From contig JAUIEK010000004.1 in assembly GCA_030428865.1 (NCBI GenBank), positions 267,780 through 331,779 of the forward strand: a DNA stretch of 64,000 nt. The letters are read 5' to 3'. Below the pieces are notes generated by a model, which worked only from the letters and a program-made list of their open reading frames with translations, was not told the DNA's origin and did not search any database. This document shows positions 50,497 to 59,922 of this stretch, one piece after another; positions within the stretch are counted from its first letter, which is position 1; each line of letters begins with the position of its first letter. Source of the DNA: Bacteroidia bacterium (lineage in GTDB: Bacteria; Bacteroidota; Bacteroidia; Flavobacteriales; Flavobacteriaceae). The position numbers and the translations under genes were made by a program.

Positions 50497-50721
50497 TTAA
50501 TCAAACCCCTCACTAAAAAATTCCTCCAATGTCATGTCAAATGCTTTTGCTACTTTCAGCAGACTTGTATATTGCATATCTGTTCCGATTTCATATCTCC
50601 CGTATTGAGCTCTATGAATCCCGTTTTCAAAGGCAAAAGTTTCATAACTGTTATATCCTTTTTTAATTCTCAACGACTTTATTCGTTTTGCTAGTTTTTT
50701 AACTTCAATAGATTTATCCAT
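50497..50721 (-). CDS. XRE-family HTH regulator
   Basis: 74 residues, a single Cro/C1-type HTH: LAKRIKSLRIKKGYNSYETFAFENGIHRAQYGRYEIGTDMQYTSLLKVAKAFDMTLEEFF. The recognition-helix region reads HRAQYGRYE rather than the usual ISRLE. Divergent from a 71-aa gene with a perfect 20-bp palindrome in between, so autoregulation is likely. Confidence 0.88.
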   Translation of the reverse strand: MDKSIEVKKLAKRIKSLRIKKGYNSYETFAFENGIHRAQYGRYEIGTDMQYTSLLKVAKAFDMTLEEFFSEGFD

Positions 50722-50753
50722 TTAGTAAAGAAACTCACGCAACTATTAATATG

Positions 50754-50773
50754 TTACTACTAATTAGTAGTAA
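50754..50773. promoter_or_regulatory. Perfect 20-bp palindrome, candidate XRE operator
   Basis: TTACTACTAA followed directly by its inverse TTAGTAGTAA, no spacer. It lies 33 nt before the XRE start and 16 nt before the -7 box TAGCTTTG (50789-50796) of the divergent gene, where it would overlap the -33 region. Repression of the divergent gene is the likely effect. Confidence 0.65.
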
Positions 50774-50820
50774 ATTAAATTAATTTAATAGCTTTGTAAG
50801 AGTATTTAAAATAGAAAATT

Positions 50821-51036
50821 ATGGAAAAGAAAAGCGTAGAACTCACTCTAGCACAAAAAGAATTACTCCAATTACTACAACATAGCGAAGTTGAAAATTA
50901 TTTTGAATCTCTTAAGAAAGTACATTATTTAGGAACTTATTTGATTGATCCAGAGTTGGTAGATATTTCTGCATCTGGATATGTTCATCAATTATTAGAT
51001 GTAATTCAGAAAATAACACTAGAAAAAGGTTACTAA
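50821..51036 (+). CDS. Unknown 71-aa protein
   Basis: Not recognised. 71 residues, helical: MEKKSVELTLAQKELLQLL and HSEVENYFESLKKVHYLGTYL. Promoter -7 TAGCTTTG at 50789-50796. Divergent from the XRE regulator and probably under its control. Could be a small partner of the regulator; no family known. Confidence 0.6.
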   Translation: MEKKSVELTLAQKELLQLLQHSEVENYFESLKKVHYLGTYLIDPELVDISASGYVHQLLDVIQKITLEKGY

Positions 51037-51178
51037 TAAGTAAAACTAGAATTCTGAATAGTTGGGTTTTTCTTATAAAGTTTAAGATTATTTAAAAACA
51101 GTAGGAAATCTTTTATATTACTTAAATTTAATTGCTTAAATCGCTATTCTTTTATACTAGGCTGTGAGTAGTTTTTAT

Positions 51179-51682
51179 TCAGTTACTTTTTTTATAAATC
51201 AAAATATAATCTTTTTCATATTCGACTTTCATTTCAGTCTCTGTAAGTTCAATAATTTTATCGGAAGATGCATCTAGAAAATTTCCGTTTTCATCTTTTC
51301 GCCATTTTTTGTCAGTCATAAATTTTTGAGTTTTAATGATCAGTTTTCCTTGTCTTGAGTTTTTTGGGATAACCATTTCATACTCGATTTCTTTTTCAGA
51401 GATTATTTTCCAATTTCCCCTATCCGTGTTTTCTTCAGTAAACTTTTTTCGATAAGTTCCATTTGGATTCAAGGTGATTTTTGGTCCGTTCGCAACTATT
51501 TTCATTTTTTCTCCATTAGGATAAATCCGATAGATATGTTTTACTTCTTGATTATTTTTATCAACTGTTTTTATATAATTCCATACTCCGATTATATTTT
51601 CAGCTAATAATTCGTTTCCTTGACCAAATACAGTTGAGCAAAAGAGTAATAATAATATTGATAGTCTTATTTTGATTTTCAT
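51179..51682 (-). CDS. Secreted lipocalin-like protein, unknown
   Basis: 167 residues. Signal peptide MKIKIRLSILLLLFCSTVFGQ; mature part starts with ENIIGVWNYIKTVDKNNQEVKHIYRIYPNG, with beta strands and GTYRKKFTEENTDRGNWKIISEKEIEYEM, a lipocalin-like pattern of Bacteroidetes secreted proteins. An inverted-repeat segment lies directly upstream of it, as for mobile gene cassettes in this phylum. Confidence 0.65.
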   Translation of the reverse strand: MKIKIRLSILLLLFCSTVFGQGNELLAENIIGVWNYIKTVDKNNQEVKHIYRIYPNGEKMKIVANGPKITLNPNGTYRKKFTEENTDRGNWKIISEKEIEYEMVIPKNSRQGKLIIKTQKFMTDKKWRKDENGNFLDASSDKIIELTETEMKVEYEKDYILIYKKSN

Positions 51683-51705
51683 TTTTTAATGTTTGCTAAC
51701 GTTTA

Positions 51706-51878
51706 GTATATGGTAAGTAGGGCAGTAGAAAGCGATAACCTTTCAAATTTGCACTGAGCCAAAGCGTTGTATTTTGTTTTTATCTTATTCATTTTAAAGG
51801 CCAAATCAACGATTTGGTTGACTTTATAAATAGCACTAAACTTTTCGTTGGCCATCGAACGCCCTATTTGCTATATAC
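51706..51878. repeat. Imperfect inverted-repeat segment between two small genes
   Basis: GTATATGGTAAGTAGGGC (51706-51723) is inverted as GCCCTATTTGCTATATAC (51861-51878), 14 of 18 positions matched, with further weak symmetry outside. Inside is a shorter palindrome CCAAATC-aac-GATTTGG (about 51802-51818). The arms next to GTTGTACAC (51882-51890) recur in inverted form after the next gene (GTGTACAAC, 52325-52333). The whole looks like a cassette boundary. Confidence 0.55.
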
Positions 51879-51894
51879 AGTGTTGTACACAGTT

Positions 51895-52317
51895 TTATTT
51901 ATATTTTATTCCTATTGAGCTTGAGCCTCCTCTTTTATCATAATTAGTCCATACTTCTCCCCAATTAAATTTTCGCTCTTTATCTAATTCTTTGTTCAGC
52001 CAATTTTCAAATTTCTTTAGTTTTTCTTTTTCTACTTTTTCACTCCAAGTGTCCCAACCAGAGTTCAATTCAAATGGTTTGTCATTTATCACCATTGTGA
52101 GTTGAGATAATTTTTCCTCTTTAAAGCAAAGAGAAATAATGAAATACTGGTTGTCAATTTGAATATTTTTAATGTCTAACCATTTATATCCATTACCCAT
52201 ATCCCTTATCTCTTGAAGTACTCCCAATTTTTGCCTTTCAATCATTTCAAAACTTGAGTTTGGCTCTAAATTTAACGAGTCGTTCAATTGTATATGTCCT
52301 TTGGTTTTATCTATCAT
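51895..52317 (-). CDS. Unknown 140-aa protein in a cassette-like unit
   Basis: Not recognised. 140 residues from the ATG at 52317, preferred over a TTG five codons earlier because that codon lies inside the flanking repeat. Contents: MIDKTKGHIQLNDSLNLEPN and a C-terminal FNWGEVWTNYDKRGGSSSIGIKY. No signal peptide. The gene is flanked on both sides by inverted GTTGTACAC-type arms, which suggests it was inserted as a single-gene unit. Confidence 0.6.
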   Translation of the reverse strand: MIDKTKGHIQLNDSLNLEPNSSFEMIERQKLGVLQEIRDMGNGYKWLDIKNIQIDNQYFIISLCFKEEKLSQLTMVINDKPFELNSGWDTWSEKVEKEKLKKFENWLNKELDKERKFNWGEVWTNYDKRGGSSSIGIKYK

Positions 52318-52335
52318 TTTAATTGTGTACAACTT

Positions 52336-54294
52336 CTATATAAACCAATTCCAAACAACTCCAAATCGAATAACAAAATCTCGGTAAGGATGCCTTGGTG
52401 CAGAAAAATAGTTTTTGCTGCTAACATTAGATAACGCATTATCAATCTTAAAGTAAATACGTGTTCGTCTTACTTGCGCATTAAAAAATAGATCAAGAGT
52501 TGGGTAGCCAATTTTATCAGTATCTTGAAGCGTAAAATCTGATAAAAGTGGATTATAAGCATTGGCATTATATTCTGTAAAATAGTTAAAAGTTGCTCCT
52601 ATCATTACTTGCATAGGATTGCCTTTAAACCAATAATCTTTATAGTAAAATGTATTTCTAGTAACAAAATCAGGAACCCTAAAAACACTGCTTCCAGAAC
52701 TTACATTTTGATACATAAGCGTATTGTATAATCCAAATTTTCCAGATCGGAATTCTTTCCAGGCTTTAACTTTTAGATAAGCAATACTTTCAGAAGTTTG
52801 ATAAGGTAAGTTGTCACTTCCAAAATATGTATAGTTGTCAATATTTGTAAAATCAAGCGAAGCATTTATCCATTTAGATTCTAAGTTAACTCCTAGGTTT
52901 CGAGTTTGAATATTTTCAAAATTATTTTCCCAGTTATAATTATCGTATGCGCTTTGGTGTAATAAAAAATTAAAATTAGGAGCTGTTGAATGAATATTTA
53001 TATTTCCAGAAACAGTGAATAAACTATCTTTTTTAAAGCTGGCTTTTGCGTACAAATAATTTCCAGAAAGAGTATTATTTCCAGGAGTAATTCCAGCATC
53101 TGCGTATAAAGAAAAACCTTTTATTTGAGCTCTCCAATCTGCTCCGAATCCTAAATTATCAGCTTTTAACTGACGCGTAGAAACAGGATTATTCGGATTT
53201 AAAATACTATCGTAGGCGTGCGTTACACTTTTTAAATCAGCTTTTGCTCGAAACTTGCCTAGCACATATTTTGAATTAAATTCAAGATAGAATTGATTAC
53301 TCAAATATCGATTTGTTACATTTTCATTAATAGCAGAAGAAGTGTGCGCATTTCCAAAAAAAGAAGAAGTGCTACTTTCTATAAACTTATATGTTTTGTT
53401 TTCACTCAAAAAGCGATGACCAATTTTTAGATTGCTAAAATCAGTATTTTTTTTAATGGAATCTTTTTTTGATGATAGCAACTTAAAATCGTGTTCTATA
53501 TAAAACCGTGTAGCGTCAAACTGGTTTTCGGTATCTTCAAGATTAACATCTAACCTTGATCTTTGTGAAAAGTTAGGATCGTTTGCTATAAACGATTCTA
53601 AGGCAGAATCGGTAAGTCCACCATTTTCTTGCCCAAACATATCCTGTGTGGCAATATGAGCTCTAATGGTATATTGCTCTTCTTTGGTTTCGTAGCGAAA
53701 TGTAGTTCTAAAATTCCCTAAACTTACCAATGATCTTCTGTATTGCCCTAAAGAACGAACCCCTTTATAAGCAACAGAAAAGTTCATTCGTTCAGAGAAA
53801 TTTAGTGTAAAAAGCGCATCGAGAACTTGTCCTTGCTGCATTCCGGTTCTATATAAAATCTCTGTAGTTGGAGTAGGAACTTGGTAGTAATTGATGTCAT
53901 CAACATCCATGTAAAAAAACTCCTTGGCTCGATATCCAAAGCTTGGTGAAGTTTTCCGATTTCTAAAATTATAGGCCAGGTTATTAAACGTTTGCCCTTG
54001 ATTATGAAAGGCGAGTAACTCAAAATTATCTTTTCGTAAAAAGTTGAATTTGTATTCTTTTGTAATCGTTAGCGTTGTGTCTATGTAAGTAGTGTCATTG
54101 ATGGGAGATATTATTTTGTAGTCGGTGTATTTTGTTTTTCCACTAAGTGTTACTTTTCTTTCTCCATTATTTCCTAACGTATCCACTCCATTATTAAAAG
54201 TAGGACCTCCTATTAATGTTCTTTGGGCATAAACAGTAGATGTAATTGTAATAAGTAGTAAAAATGAAAAAAATAGGATATTTTTCATTGACAA
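52336..54294 (-). CDS. Putative porin (outer membrane beta barrel)
   Basis: 652 residues. Signal peptide MKNILFFSFLLLITITSTVYAQ; alternating aromatic strand pattern throughout and a C-terminal Phe-rich end (RDFVIRFGVVWNWFI) typical of outer membrane barrels. Fragments such as NFLRKDNFELLAFHNQGQTFNNLAYNF match the Bacteroidetes putative porin family as I recall it. The first residues MS precede the true signal peptide MKN; either start is possible. Substrate unknown. Confidence 0.8.
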   Translation of the reverse strand: MSMKNILFFSFLLLITITSTVYAQRTLIGGPTFNNGVDTLGNNGERKVTLSGKTKYTDYKIISPINDTTYIDTTLTITKEYKFNFLRKDNFELLAFHNQGQTFNNLAYNFRNRKTSPSFGYRAKEFFYMDVDDINYYQVPTPTTEILYRTGMQQGQVLDALFTLNFSERMNFSVAYKGVRSLGQYRRSLVSLGNFRTTFRYETKEEQYTIRAHIATQDMFGQENGGLTDSALESFIANDPNFSQRSRLDVNLEDTENQFDATRFYIEHDFKLLSSKKDSIKKNTDFSNLKIGHRFLSENKTYKFIESSTSSFFGNAHTSSAINENVTNRYLSNQFYLEFNSKYVLGKFRAKADLKSVTHAYDSILNPNNPVSTRQLKADNLGFGADWRAQIKGFSLYADAGITPGNNTLSGNYLYAKASFKKDSLFTVSGNINIHSTAPNFNFLLHQSAYDNYNWENNFENIQTRNLGVNLESKWINASLDFTNIDNYTYFGSDNLPYQTSESIAYLKVKAWKEFRSGKFGLYNTLMYQNVSSGSSVFRVPDFVTRNTFYYKDYWFKGNPMQVMIGATFNYFTEYNANAYNPLLSDFTLQDTDKIGYPTLDLFFNAQVRRTRIYFKIDNALSNVSSKNYFSAPRHPYRDFVIRFGVVWNWFI

Positions 54295-54360
54295 AATTTT
54301 GACAAATGTAAACTTTTAAACGTAATTTGGTTTTGATTCGTCTTTTAAGAGATACAAAAA

Positions 54361-54963
54361 ATGTTGTTAAAAAATTTTAGTGGTTTTAAATTAGAAGCAG
54401 GAACAGATGAAGCAGGAAGAGGTTGTTTATCTGGCCCCGTAGTTGCAGCGGCAGTTATTCTTCCTGAAAACTTTTCACATCCACTTTTAAATGATTCAAA
54501 ACAACTGACTGAAAAACAACGATTAGAGTTAAAACCATATATTGAAGATAATGCAATTTCATATGGAGTTTGTTTTGTTCATAATGAAGAAGTAGATAAG
54601 GTAAATGTTCTACAAGCTTCTATTATAGGAATGCATCGTTCTATAAAAGCTCTAACAAAGCAGCCGGAATTTATAATTGTAGATGGAAATAAGTTTACAA
54701 CTTATGAAAACATTCCTCACAAAACAATTGTTAAAGGTGATGCAAAGTATCAAAGCATTGCAGCAGCTTCAGTGCTTGCAAAGACTTATAGAGATGAATT
54801 TATGAAAAAAATTCACTCAGAATATCCTAATTATAATTGGGAAAAAAATAAAGGATATCCAACAAAAGAACACAGAGAGGCAATTAAGCAATATGGAATA
54901 ACGCCATATCATCGAAAGTCTTTTAAGTTACTTCCAGATCCAGTTTTGTTTGATTTTGAATGA
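54361..54963 (+). CDS. rnhB: Ribonuclease HII
   Basis: 200 residues. [22 protein letters not shown] with catalytic Asp16 and Glu17, [21 protein letters not shown] with the third Asp, [21 protein letters not shown]. It removes RNA from DNA, including single ribonucleotides. Its 3' end overlaps lipB on the other strand by 41 nt. Divergent from the porin gene with 66 nt between. Confidence 0.96.
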   Translation: MLLKNFSGFKLEAGTDEAGRGCLSGPVVAAAVILPENFSHPLLNDSKQLTEKQRLELKPYIEDNAISYGVCFVHNEEVDKVNVLQASIIGMHRSIKALTKQPEFIIVDGNKFTTYENIPHKTIVKGDAKYQSIAAASVLAKTYRDEFMKKIHSEYPNYNWEKNKGYPTKEHREAIKQYGITPYHRKSFKLLPDPVLFDFE

Positions 54964-55660
54964 TTACATCTGTTATTTCAAACTGATTCACAAAATGATT
55001 TAAAATCTTTTTTTTCACTTCTTCTTCATCTACTTTCTGGCCTAATTCGGCTTCTAGAGAAGTTACTGATTTGTCTTGAATACCACAGGGAATAATATGA
55101 TCAAAGTATCCAAGATTTGTATTTACATTTAATGCGAATCCGTGCATAGTAACCCAACGGCTACTGCGAATTCCCATTGCACATATTTTACGGGCAAAAG
55201 GAGTTTCTACGTCTAGCCAAACACCAGTTTCACCTTTGCTTCTTTCACCTTTTAAACCATATTCTGCAATAGTTTTGATAATAACTTCTTCTAAAAAACG
55301 CAAATACTTGTGAATATCAGTAAAGAAATTTTCTAAATCAAGAATTGGGTATCCAACAATTTGACCAGGCCCATGATAGGTAATATCTCCGCCTCGATTA
55401 ATTTTATAAAAACTAATTCTTTTTTGTTCTAGTTGCTTTTTATTTAATAGCAAGTTATTAAGGTCTCCACTTTTTCCTAACGTATAAACATGAGGGTGCG
55501 TAACAAAAAGAAAATAGTTTGGAGTTGTTTTTTTTTCTTGAGTTGCTCTATTCTCTCTTTTTAAGGAGATGGTTTTTTCTAGAAGCTGTGTTTGGTAATC
55601 CCAAACTTTTTTATAATCTGCCAGCTCTAAATCTTTTGTGATAAGTGTTTTATTTGCCAT
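54923..55660 (-). CDS. lipB: Lipoyl(octanoyl) transferase
   Basis: 245 residues. [76 protein letters not shown] and the catalytic Cys in [19 protein letters not shown]. It transfers octanoate from ACP to lipoyl domains. The C-terminal 13 codons overlap the end of rnhB in antisense; both ends are otherwise normal. Confidence 0.95.
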   Translation of the reverse strand: MANKTLITKDLELADYKKVWDYQTQLLEKTISLKRENRATQEKKTTPNYFLFVTHPHVYTLGKSGDLNNLLLNKKQLEQKRISFYKINRGGDITYHGPGQIVGYPILDLENFFTDIHKYLRFLEEVIIKTIAEYGLKGERSKGETGVWLDVETPFARKICAMGIRSSRWVTMHGFALNVNTNLGYFDHIIPCGIQDKSVTSLEAELGQKVDEEEVKKKILNHFVNQFEITDVIIQNQTKLDLEVT

Positions 55661-55733
55661 GTCAATTCAGCTAACAAAGTTAAATAAATAAGTATATTTG
55701 ACGACTTTGATTTTTTAAGTTAAAATTTTTATT

Positions 55734-56552
55734 GTGAAGCGATTAATTCTTATAACCATTCTAAGTTGTTTATTCTACTATTCATGTAACAAAAATAAAA
55801 CTGAACTGATTTTTCTAGGTACAGTTCACAGGCCTATTGAAAGCTTTTCACCGGATACGCTCTATAACATACTAGAAAAGATAAAGCCAGATTTGATTCT
55901 TTTTGAAGTTGATTCTTCTTTTTTTGATGAAAGCTTTAAGTTCACTAAAACTTGGGATAGTAACGAAAATATTGCTACTATAAAGTACATGAATAATTAT
56001 GATGTTAAAGTAAGACCATATGATTTTACAGGCAGAAATGAATACAGGCTTAAAATAGGTTCAAGGCCTACAGATAATAAAGCCACTGGCTTGTTAAGAA
56101 GTCTATATGATGATGGAAAATTGACAGAAGAAGATGAAAATCTTTATAAAAGGTTTCTACGAGTTAACGATACATTAAATTCCTTTGCTTACAAAGGAGC
56201 TAAATATTTTAATAATTCTAAGTCAGACAGTGTTGCCAAACTTCGTCAAAAACTTCAGTATAAGAGTCTTCTTAAGGTTATGGAAAATTATCCTGTTTTC
56301 CGTAATACATATCATGTAAAAGAAGATGGAGATAGTATAAGCTACTATGACGGTTTTAAACGCGCGGGTGATTTCTGGGACTTGCGAAATAAAACCATGG
56401 CAAAACATATCTTTCATTTTGTAAAAGAAAAAGAAGGAAAACGCATAGTTGTTTTAAATGGTTATTACCACAGACATTACATATACTCTTTGCTAAAAGA
56501 AAAGGAGAAAGAAGAAGATTTTGTTATTAAAGAGTTTTACGACTATAAATAA
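55734..56552 (+). CDS. Lipoprotein with TraB/GumN-like (TIKI) fold, unknown
   Basis: 272 residues. GTG start at 55734 (MKRLILITILSCLFYYSC, lipobox FYYSC, Cys18). ELIFLGTVHRP and KIKPDLILFEVD resemble the conserved GTxH and ExD of the TraB/PrgY/GumN (TIKI) superfamily, and the C-terminus has GKRIVVLNGYYHRHYIYSLL, which corresponds to the second histidine motif. This superfamily includes membrane metal peptidases; whether this one is active is not clear. Divergent from lipB. Confidence 0.6.
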   Translation: MKRLILITILSCLFYYSCNKNKTELIFLGTVHRPIESFSPDTLYNILEKIKPDLILFEVDSSFFDESFKFTKTWDSNENIATIKYMNNYDVKVRPYDFTGRNEYRLKIGSRPTDNKATGLLRSLYDDGKLTEEDENLYKRFLRVNDTLNSFAYKGAKYFNNSKSDSVAKLRQKLQYKSLLKVMENYPVFRNTYHVKEDGDSISYYDGFKRAGDFWDLRNKTMAKHIFHFVKEKEGKRIVVLNGYYHRHYIYSLLKEKEKEEDFVIKEFYDYK

Positions 56553-56613
56553 TTGTATATAAGAAAATTAAGTGAGTAATATTATTGTTAACTTTACCGT
56601 AAAATAGCTTTAA

Positions 56614-59600
56614 ATGAGAACAAAAATAATTTTTAAACTATCGTTCCTTTTTTTCTTTTTTTCTTTAGCTTCTTTTTCTCAAGAATCTTACTGGAAGAAG
56701 ATAAATAATAACAATTTTATAACCCAAAATAAAGAACTTTATCACAAGAAAAATTCCCCAAAAAAATACAATCTATATTCTCTAGATTTAACTGCCATTA
56801 CTGGGCAACTCAATAATAGAAGTGCCAGTAAGAATATAGTTTATTTACCTAATGCGGAAGGAGAGATAACAAAATATTTGCTTAAAGAAGCTTCTAATCT
56901 TGATCCAAAACTAGCTCAGAAATTCCCAATGATTAAGTCATATTCTGCTCAAGGGATTGATGACCCAACAGCTTTTGCTAAGATAAGTGTTGGAACTGAC
57001 GGTTTTCATGCAGCTATTTTTTCAGGACATAAAAGCACGGTTTATATTGATCCTTATACAAAAGATAACCAAGAGTATCTTGTTTACAAAAAGAATAGTT
57101 TAAATGATCAAGTTTTAGATTTTACTTGTGAAGTAGAAGAAGTTGCCAAGAAATCGTTAAATAATAACAATGTTGTTAGAAGAACTCCAGATGATGGGAG
57201 GTTACGTACATTTAGATTGGCATTGGTCTGTAGTGGCGAGTATGCTCAATTTCATTTAAATAACCAAGGGATTCCTGTTTCAGCAACAGATTCACAGAAG
57301 AAAGCAGCAGTTTTATCTGCCATGAATACTACTATGAACCGAGTTAATGGAGTTTTTGAGAGAGATTTATCAGTAAGAATGATTCTCGTTGCTAATAATG
57401 ATGATATCATTTTTTTGGATTCTGACACAGATGATATAACAAATGGCTCAGCATCTGCTATGATAGACCAAAGTCAATCAATTTGTGATAGCCGAATAGG
57501 TAGTGCAAATTATGATATAGGACATTTATTTGGCACAAATGGATCTGGGTTGGCAGGCTTAGGTGTTGTTTGTGTTAATGGTCAAAAAGGTAGTGGTATC
57601 ACTGCAACAGCTCAACCAATAGGAGACCCTTTTGATATAGATTTTGTAGCTCATGAGATGGGACATCAGTTTGGGGCACAACACACACAAAATAATGAAT
57701 GCAATAGAAATAACTCCACAGCAGTGGAGCCTGGCAGTGCTTCTACAATAATGGGTTATGCGGGGATTTGTGCACCAAATGTTCAAAGTAATAGTGATGA
57801 TCACTTTCATGCAATTAGTATTGAAGAGATGTGGTCTACTATTCAAAATTCAGCAACTTGTGGTAACAATACTACTACAGATAACACAGCTCCTGTAGCA
57901 GATGCAGGTTTGGATTATACAATTCCAAGATCAACACCTTTCGTATTAAGAGGTAGTGCTACGGATGTTGATGGAACATCTAGTTTAACTTATAATTGGG
58001 AACAAATAGATAATGAGACTGCACAGATGCCTCCACTTTCTACCAATACAGTTGGTCCTGCTTTTCGATCATTACCGTCTACAACTTCACCTAATAGATA
58101 CATGCCAAGCTTAGCTACAGTAATAAGTGGTTCTACGGCTTCTACTTGGGAAGTTGTTCCTTCTGTATCAAGAGACATGAATTTCGCTTTTACCGTAAGA
58201 GATAATAATTCTGGAGGAGGAGGGCTTGGTAGAGATGACATGAGGGTAACTGTAGATGATTCTGCAGGTCCTTTTGTAGTAACTTCACAAACAAATAATG
58301 TTACATGGAATGTAGGGAGCTCTCAAGAAATAACTTGGGATGTGGCAGGAACAGATGTAGGAAGTGTAAATACACCAACCGTAAATATATTACTATCTCA
58401 TGATGGCGGGCAAACATTTCCCGTAACCTTGGCTTCTGATGTGCCAAATGATGGAAGTCATACAATTACAGTCCCTCAAATAGGTGGAGGTTCCAGCCAG
58501 GTTAGAATTATGGTCGAAGGGAATAACAACATTTTTTATGCAGTAAATTCCTCTAACTTTACGATAGAAGAATCTGAGTTTGCATTAGCATTAGATAATG
58601 CTGTAGTGAATACATGTACTCCTAACAGTGCTGTGTTTACCTTTACCTACAACACTTTTTTAGGGTTTAATGGAACAACTAATTTTTCTGCAATTAATTT
58701 GCCTGCAAATGCAATAGTTAACTTTAACCCTTCTTCTGCTTCTTCTGATGGAACACAAGTTTCACTTACAATAACTGGAATAGAAAACGTGGCTATTGGG
58801 TCTTATCCTTTTCAAGTGCAAGGGGAGTCAGGAAATATAATAAGTGCGGCAAGTGCTACAGTTAATGTCTATAATAATAATCTTTCTACACCTACTTTAA
58901 ATGTGCCATCTGATGGGCAAACTAGCGTGTCTTTAACGCCTACATTGCAATGGTCTTCAGATGTAAATGTAGCTTCTTATGATCTTGAAGTAGCTACTGA
59001 TGTCAGCTTTAATACGGTGGTTTTAAGAGAAATTGTTTCGAGCAATTCATATACTATTCGTAATAGTTTAAGTTCAGGAACAGCATATTATTGGAGAGTA
59101 AGACCTAGCAATACTTGTCTGGAAGGTAATTTTTCTAACACTAGTAGTTTTACCACTACTTCATGTACAGTATGTTCATCCGTAGCCAATGTAGCTTTTC
59201 AAACAAGTACAACTAGAGTAATATTTAATACTATTGATAATTCATCTAGTAAAACTTTAGGAGGTTATTCTGACTACAGAAACATATCCACAAATGTTCA
59301 AAGAGGTGAAGATTATAATCTTAGTGTTCAGGTAAATACAGATGGAGAATTTACCACTCAAACTTTAGTATGGATCGATTGGAATCAAGATTGTGATTTT
59401 GACGATGTAAACGAAACGTATGATTTAGGTACGGCTACAAATGTAGCTAATGGTGTTACCAGCTCAAGTCCGCTAAATATATCAATTCCTTTAGATGCTA
59501 GCTTAGGATCAACCATTATGCGAGTATCAACTAAATATGCTGGTGATGGAAGTCCTACTTCTTGCGAAAATGGAGCAGATGCAGAGGTAGAAGATTATTC

Positions 59601-59895
59601 AATTGTTGTACAAGATGTTACAGCTTCTATAGAAGATTTTGCATTTGAAGGATTTAATTTATATCCAAACCCAACACAAGGTGCATTTACGATTCGTTTT
59701 AAAACAATCTCTTCCGAAAATGTATTAATTAGAATAATGGATATTGCAGGGAGAACAGTTTTTGCTAACACATATCAAAATGTAGCTTCTGATTTTTCAG
59801 AAAGAGTAATGTTAGAGAATATTTCATCAGGAATTTATTTATTACAGATTCAAAATGGAAATAAACAGACTACTCGAAAACTTTTAATAGAATAA
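56614..59895 (+). CDS. Secreted reprolysin-type metallopeptidase with T9SS sorting domain
   Basis: 1093 residues. Signal peptide MRTKIIFKLSFLFFFFSLASFSQ; a propeptide to about 190; catalytic domain with HEMGHQFGAQH (zinc His347, His351, His357). PKD/fibronectin-like domains (about 420-890) follow, then a GEVED domain (about 900-1005, TLVWIDWNQDCDFDDVNETYDLG, ADAEVEDYSIVV), and a C-terminal T9SS sorting domain starting near FNLYPNPTQGAFTIRF and ending NGNKQTTRKLLIE. It would be secreted by the type IX system and act on extracellular proteins. It has a close paralog 1 kb downstream. Confidence 0.92.
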   Translation: MRTKIIFKLSFLFFFFSLASFSQESYWKKINNNNFITQNKELYHKKNSPKKYNLYSLDLTAITGQLNNRSASKNIVYLPNAEGEITKYLLKEASNLDPKLAQKFPMIKSYSAQGIDDPTAFAKISVGTDGFHAAIFSGHKSTVYIDPYTKDNQEYLVYKKNSLNDQVLDFTCEVEEVAKKSLNNNNVVRRTPDDGRLRTFRLALVCSGEYAQFHLNNQGIPVSATDSQKKAAVLSAMNTTMNRVNGVFERDLSVRMILVANNDDIIFLDSDTDDITNGSASAMIDQSQSICDSRIGSANYDIGHLFGTNGSGLAGLGVVCVNGQKGSGITATAQPIGDPFDIDFVAHEMGHQFGAQHTQNNECNRNNSTAVEPGSASTIMGYAGICAPNVQSNSDDHFHAISIEEMWSTIQNSATCGNNTTTDNTAPVADAGLDYTIPRSTPFVLRGSATDVDGTSSLTYNWEQIDNETAQMPPLSTNTVGPAFRSLPSTTSPNRYMPSLATVISGSTASTWEVVPSVSRDMNFAFTVRDNNSGGGGLGRDDMRVTVDDSAGPFVVTSQTNNVTWNVGSSQEITWDVAGTDVGSVNTPTVNILLSHDGGQTFPVTLASDVPNDGSHTITVPQIGGGSSQVRIMVEGNNNIFYAVNSSNFTIEESEFALALDNAVVNTCTPNSAVFTFTYNTFLGFNGTTNFSAINLPANAIVNFNPSSASSDGTQVSLTITGIENVAIGSYPFQVQGESGNIISAASATVNVYNNNLSTPTLNVPSDGQTSVSLTPTLQWSSDVNVASYDLEVATDVSFNTVVLREIVSSNSYTIRNSLSSGTAYYWRVRPSNTCLEGNFSNTSSFTTTSCTVCSSVANVAFQTSTTRVIFNTIDNSSSKTLGGYSDYRNISTNVQRGEDYNLSVQVNTDGEFTTQTLVWIDWNQDCDFDDVNETYDLGTATNVANGVTSSSPLNISIPLDASLGSTIMRVSTKYAGDGSPTSCENGADAEVEDYSIVVQDVTASIEDFAFEGFNLYPNPTQGAFTIRFKTISSENVLIRIMDIAGRTVFANTYQNVASDFSERVMLENISSGIYLLQIQNGNKQTTRKLLIE

Positions 59896-59922
59896 ACAAA
59901 GAAACCTATACGTTCTGTTTTT

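Noticed and set aside
51686..51890. Integron attC site
   Set aside because: GCTAACG and GTTGTAC resemble attC core sites but do not match RYYYAAC/GTTRRRY, and no integron integrase is present.
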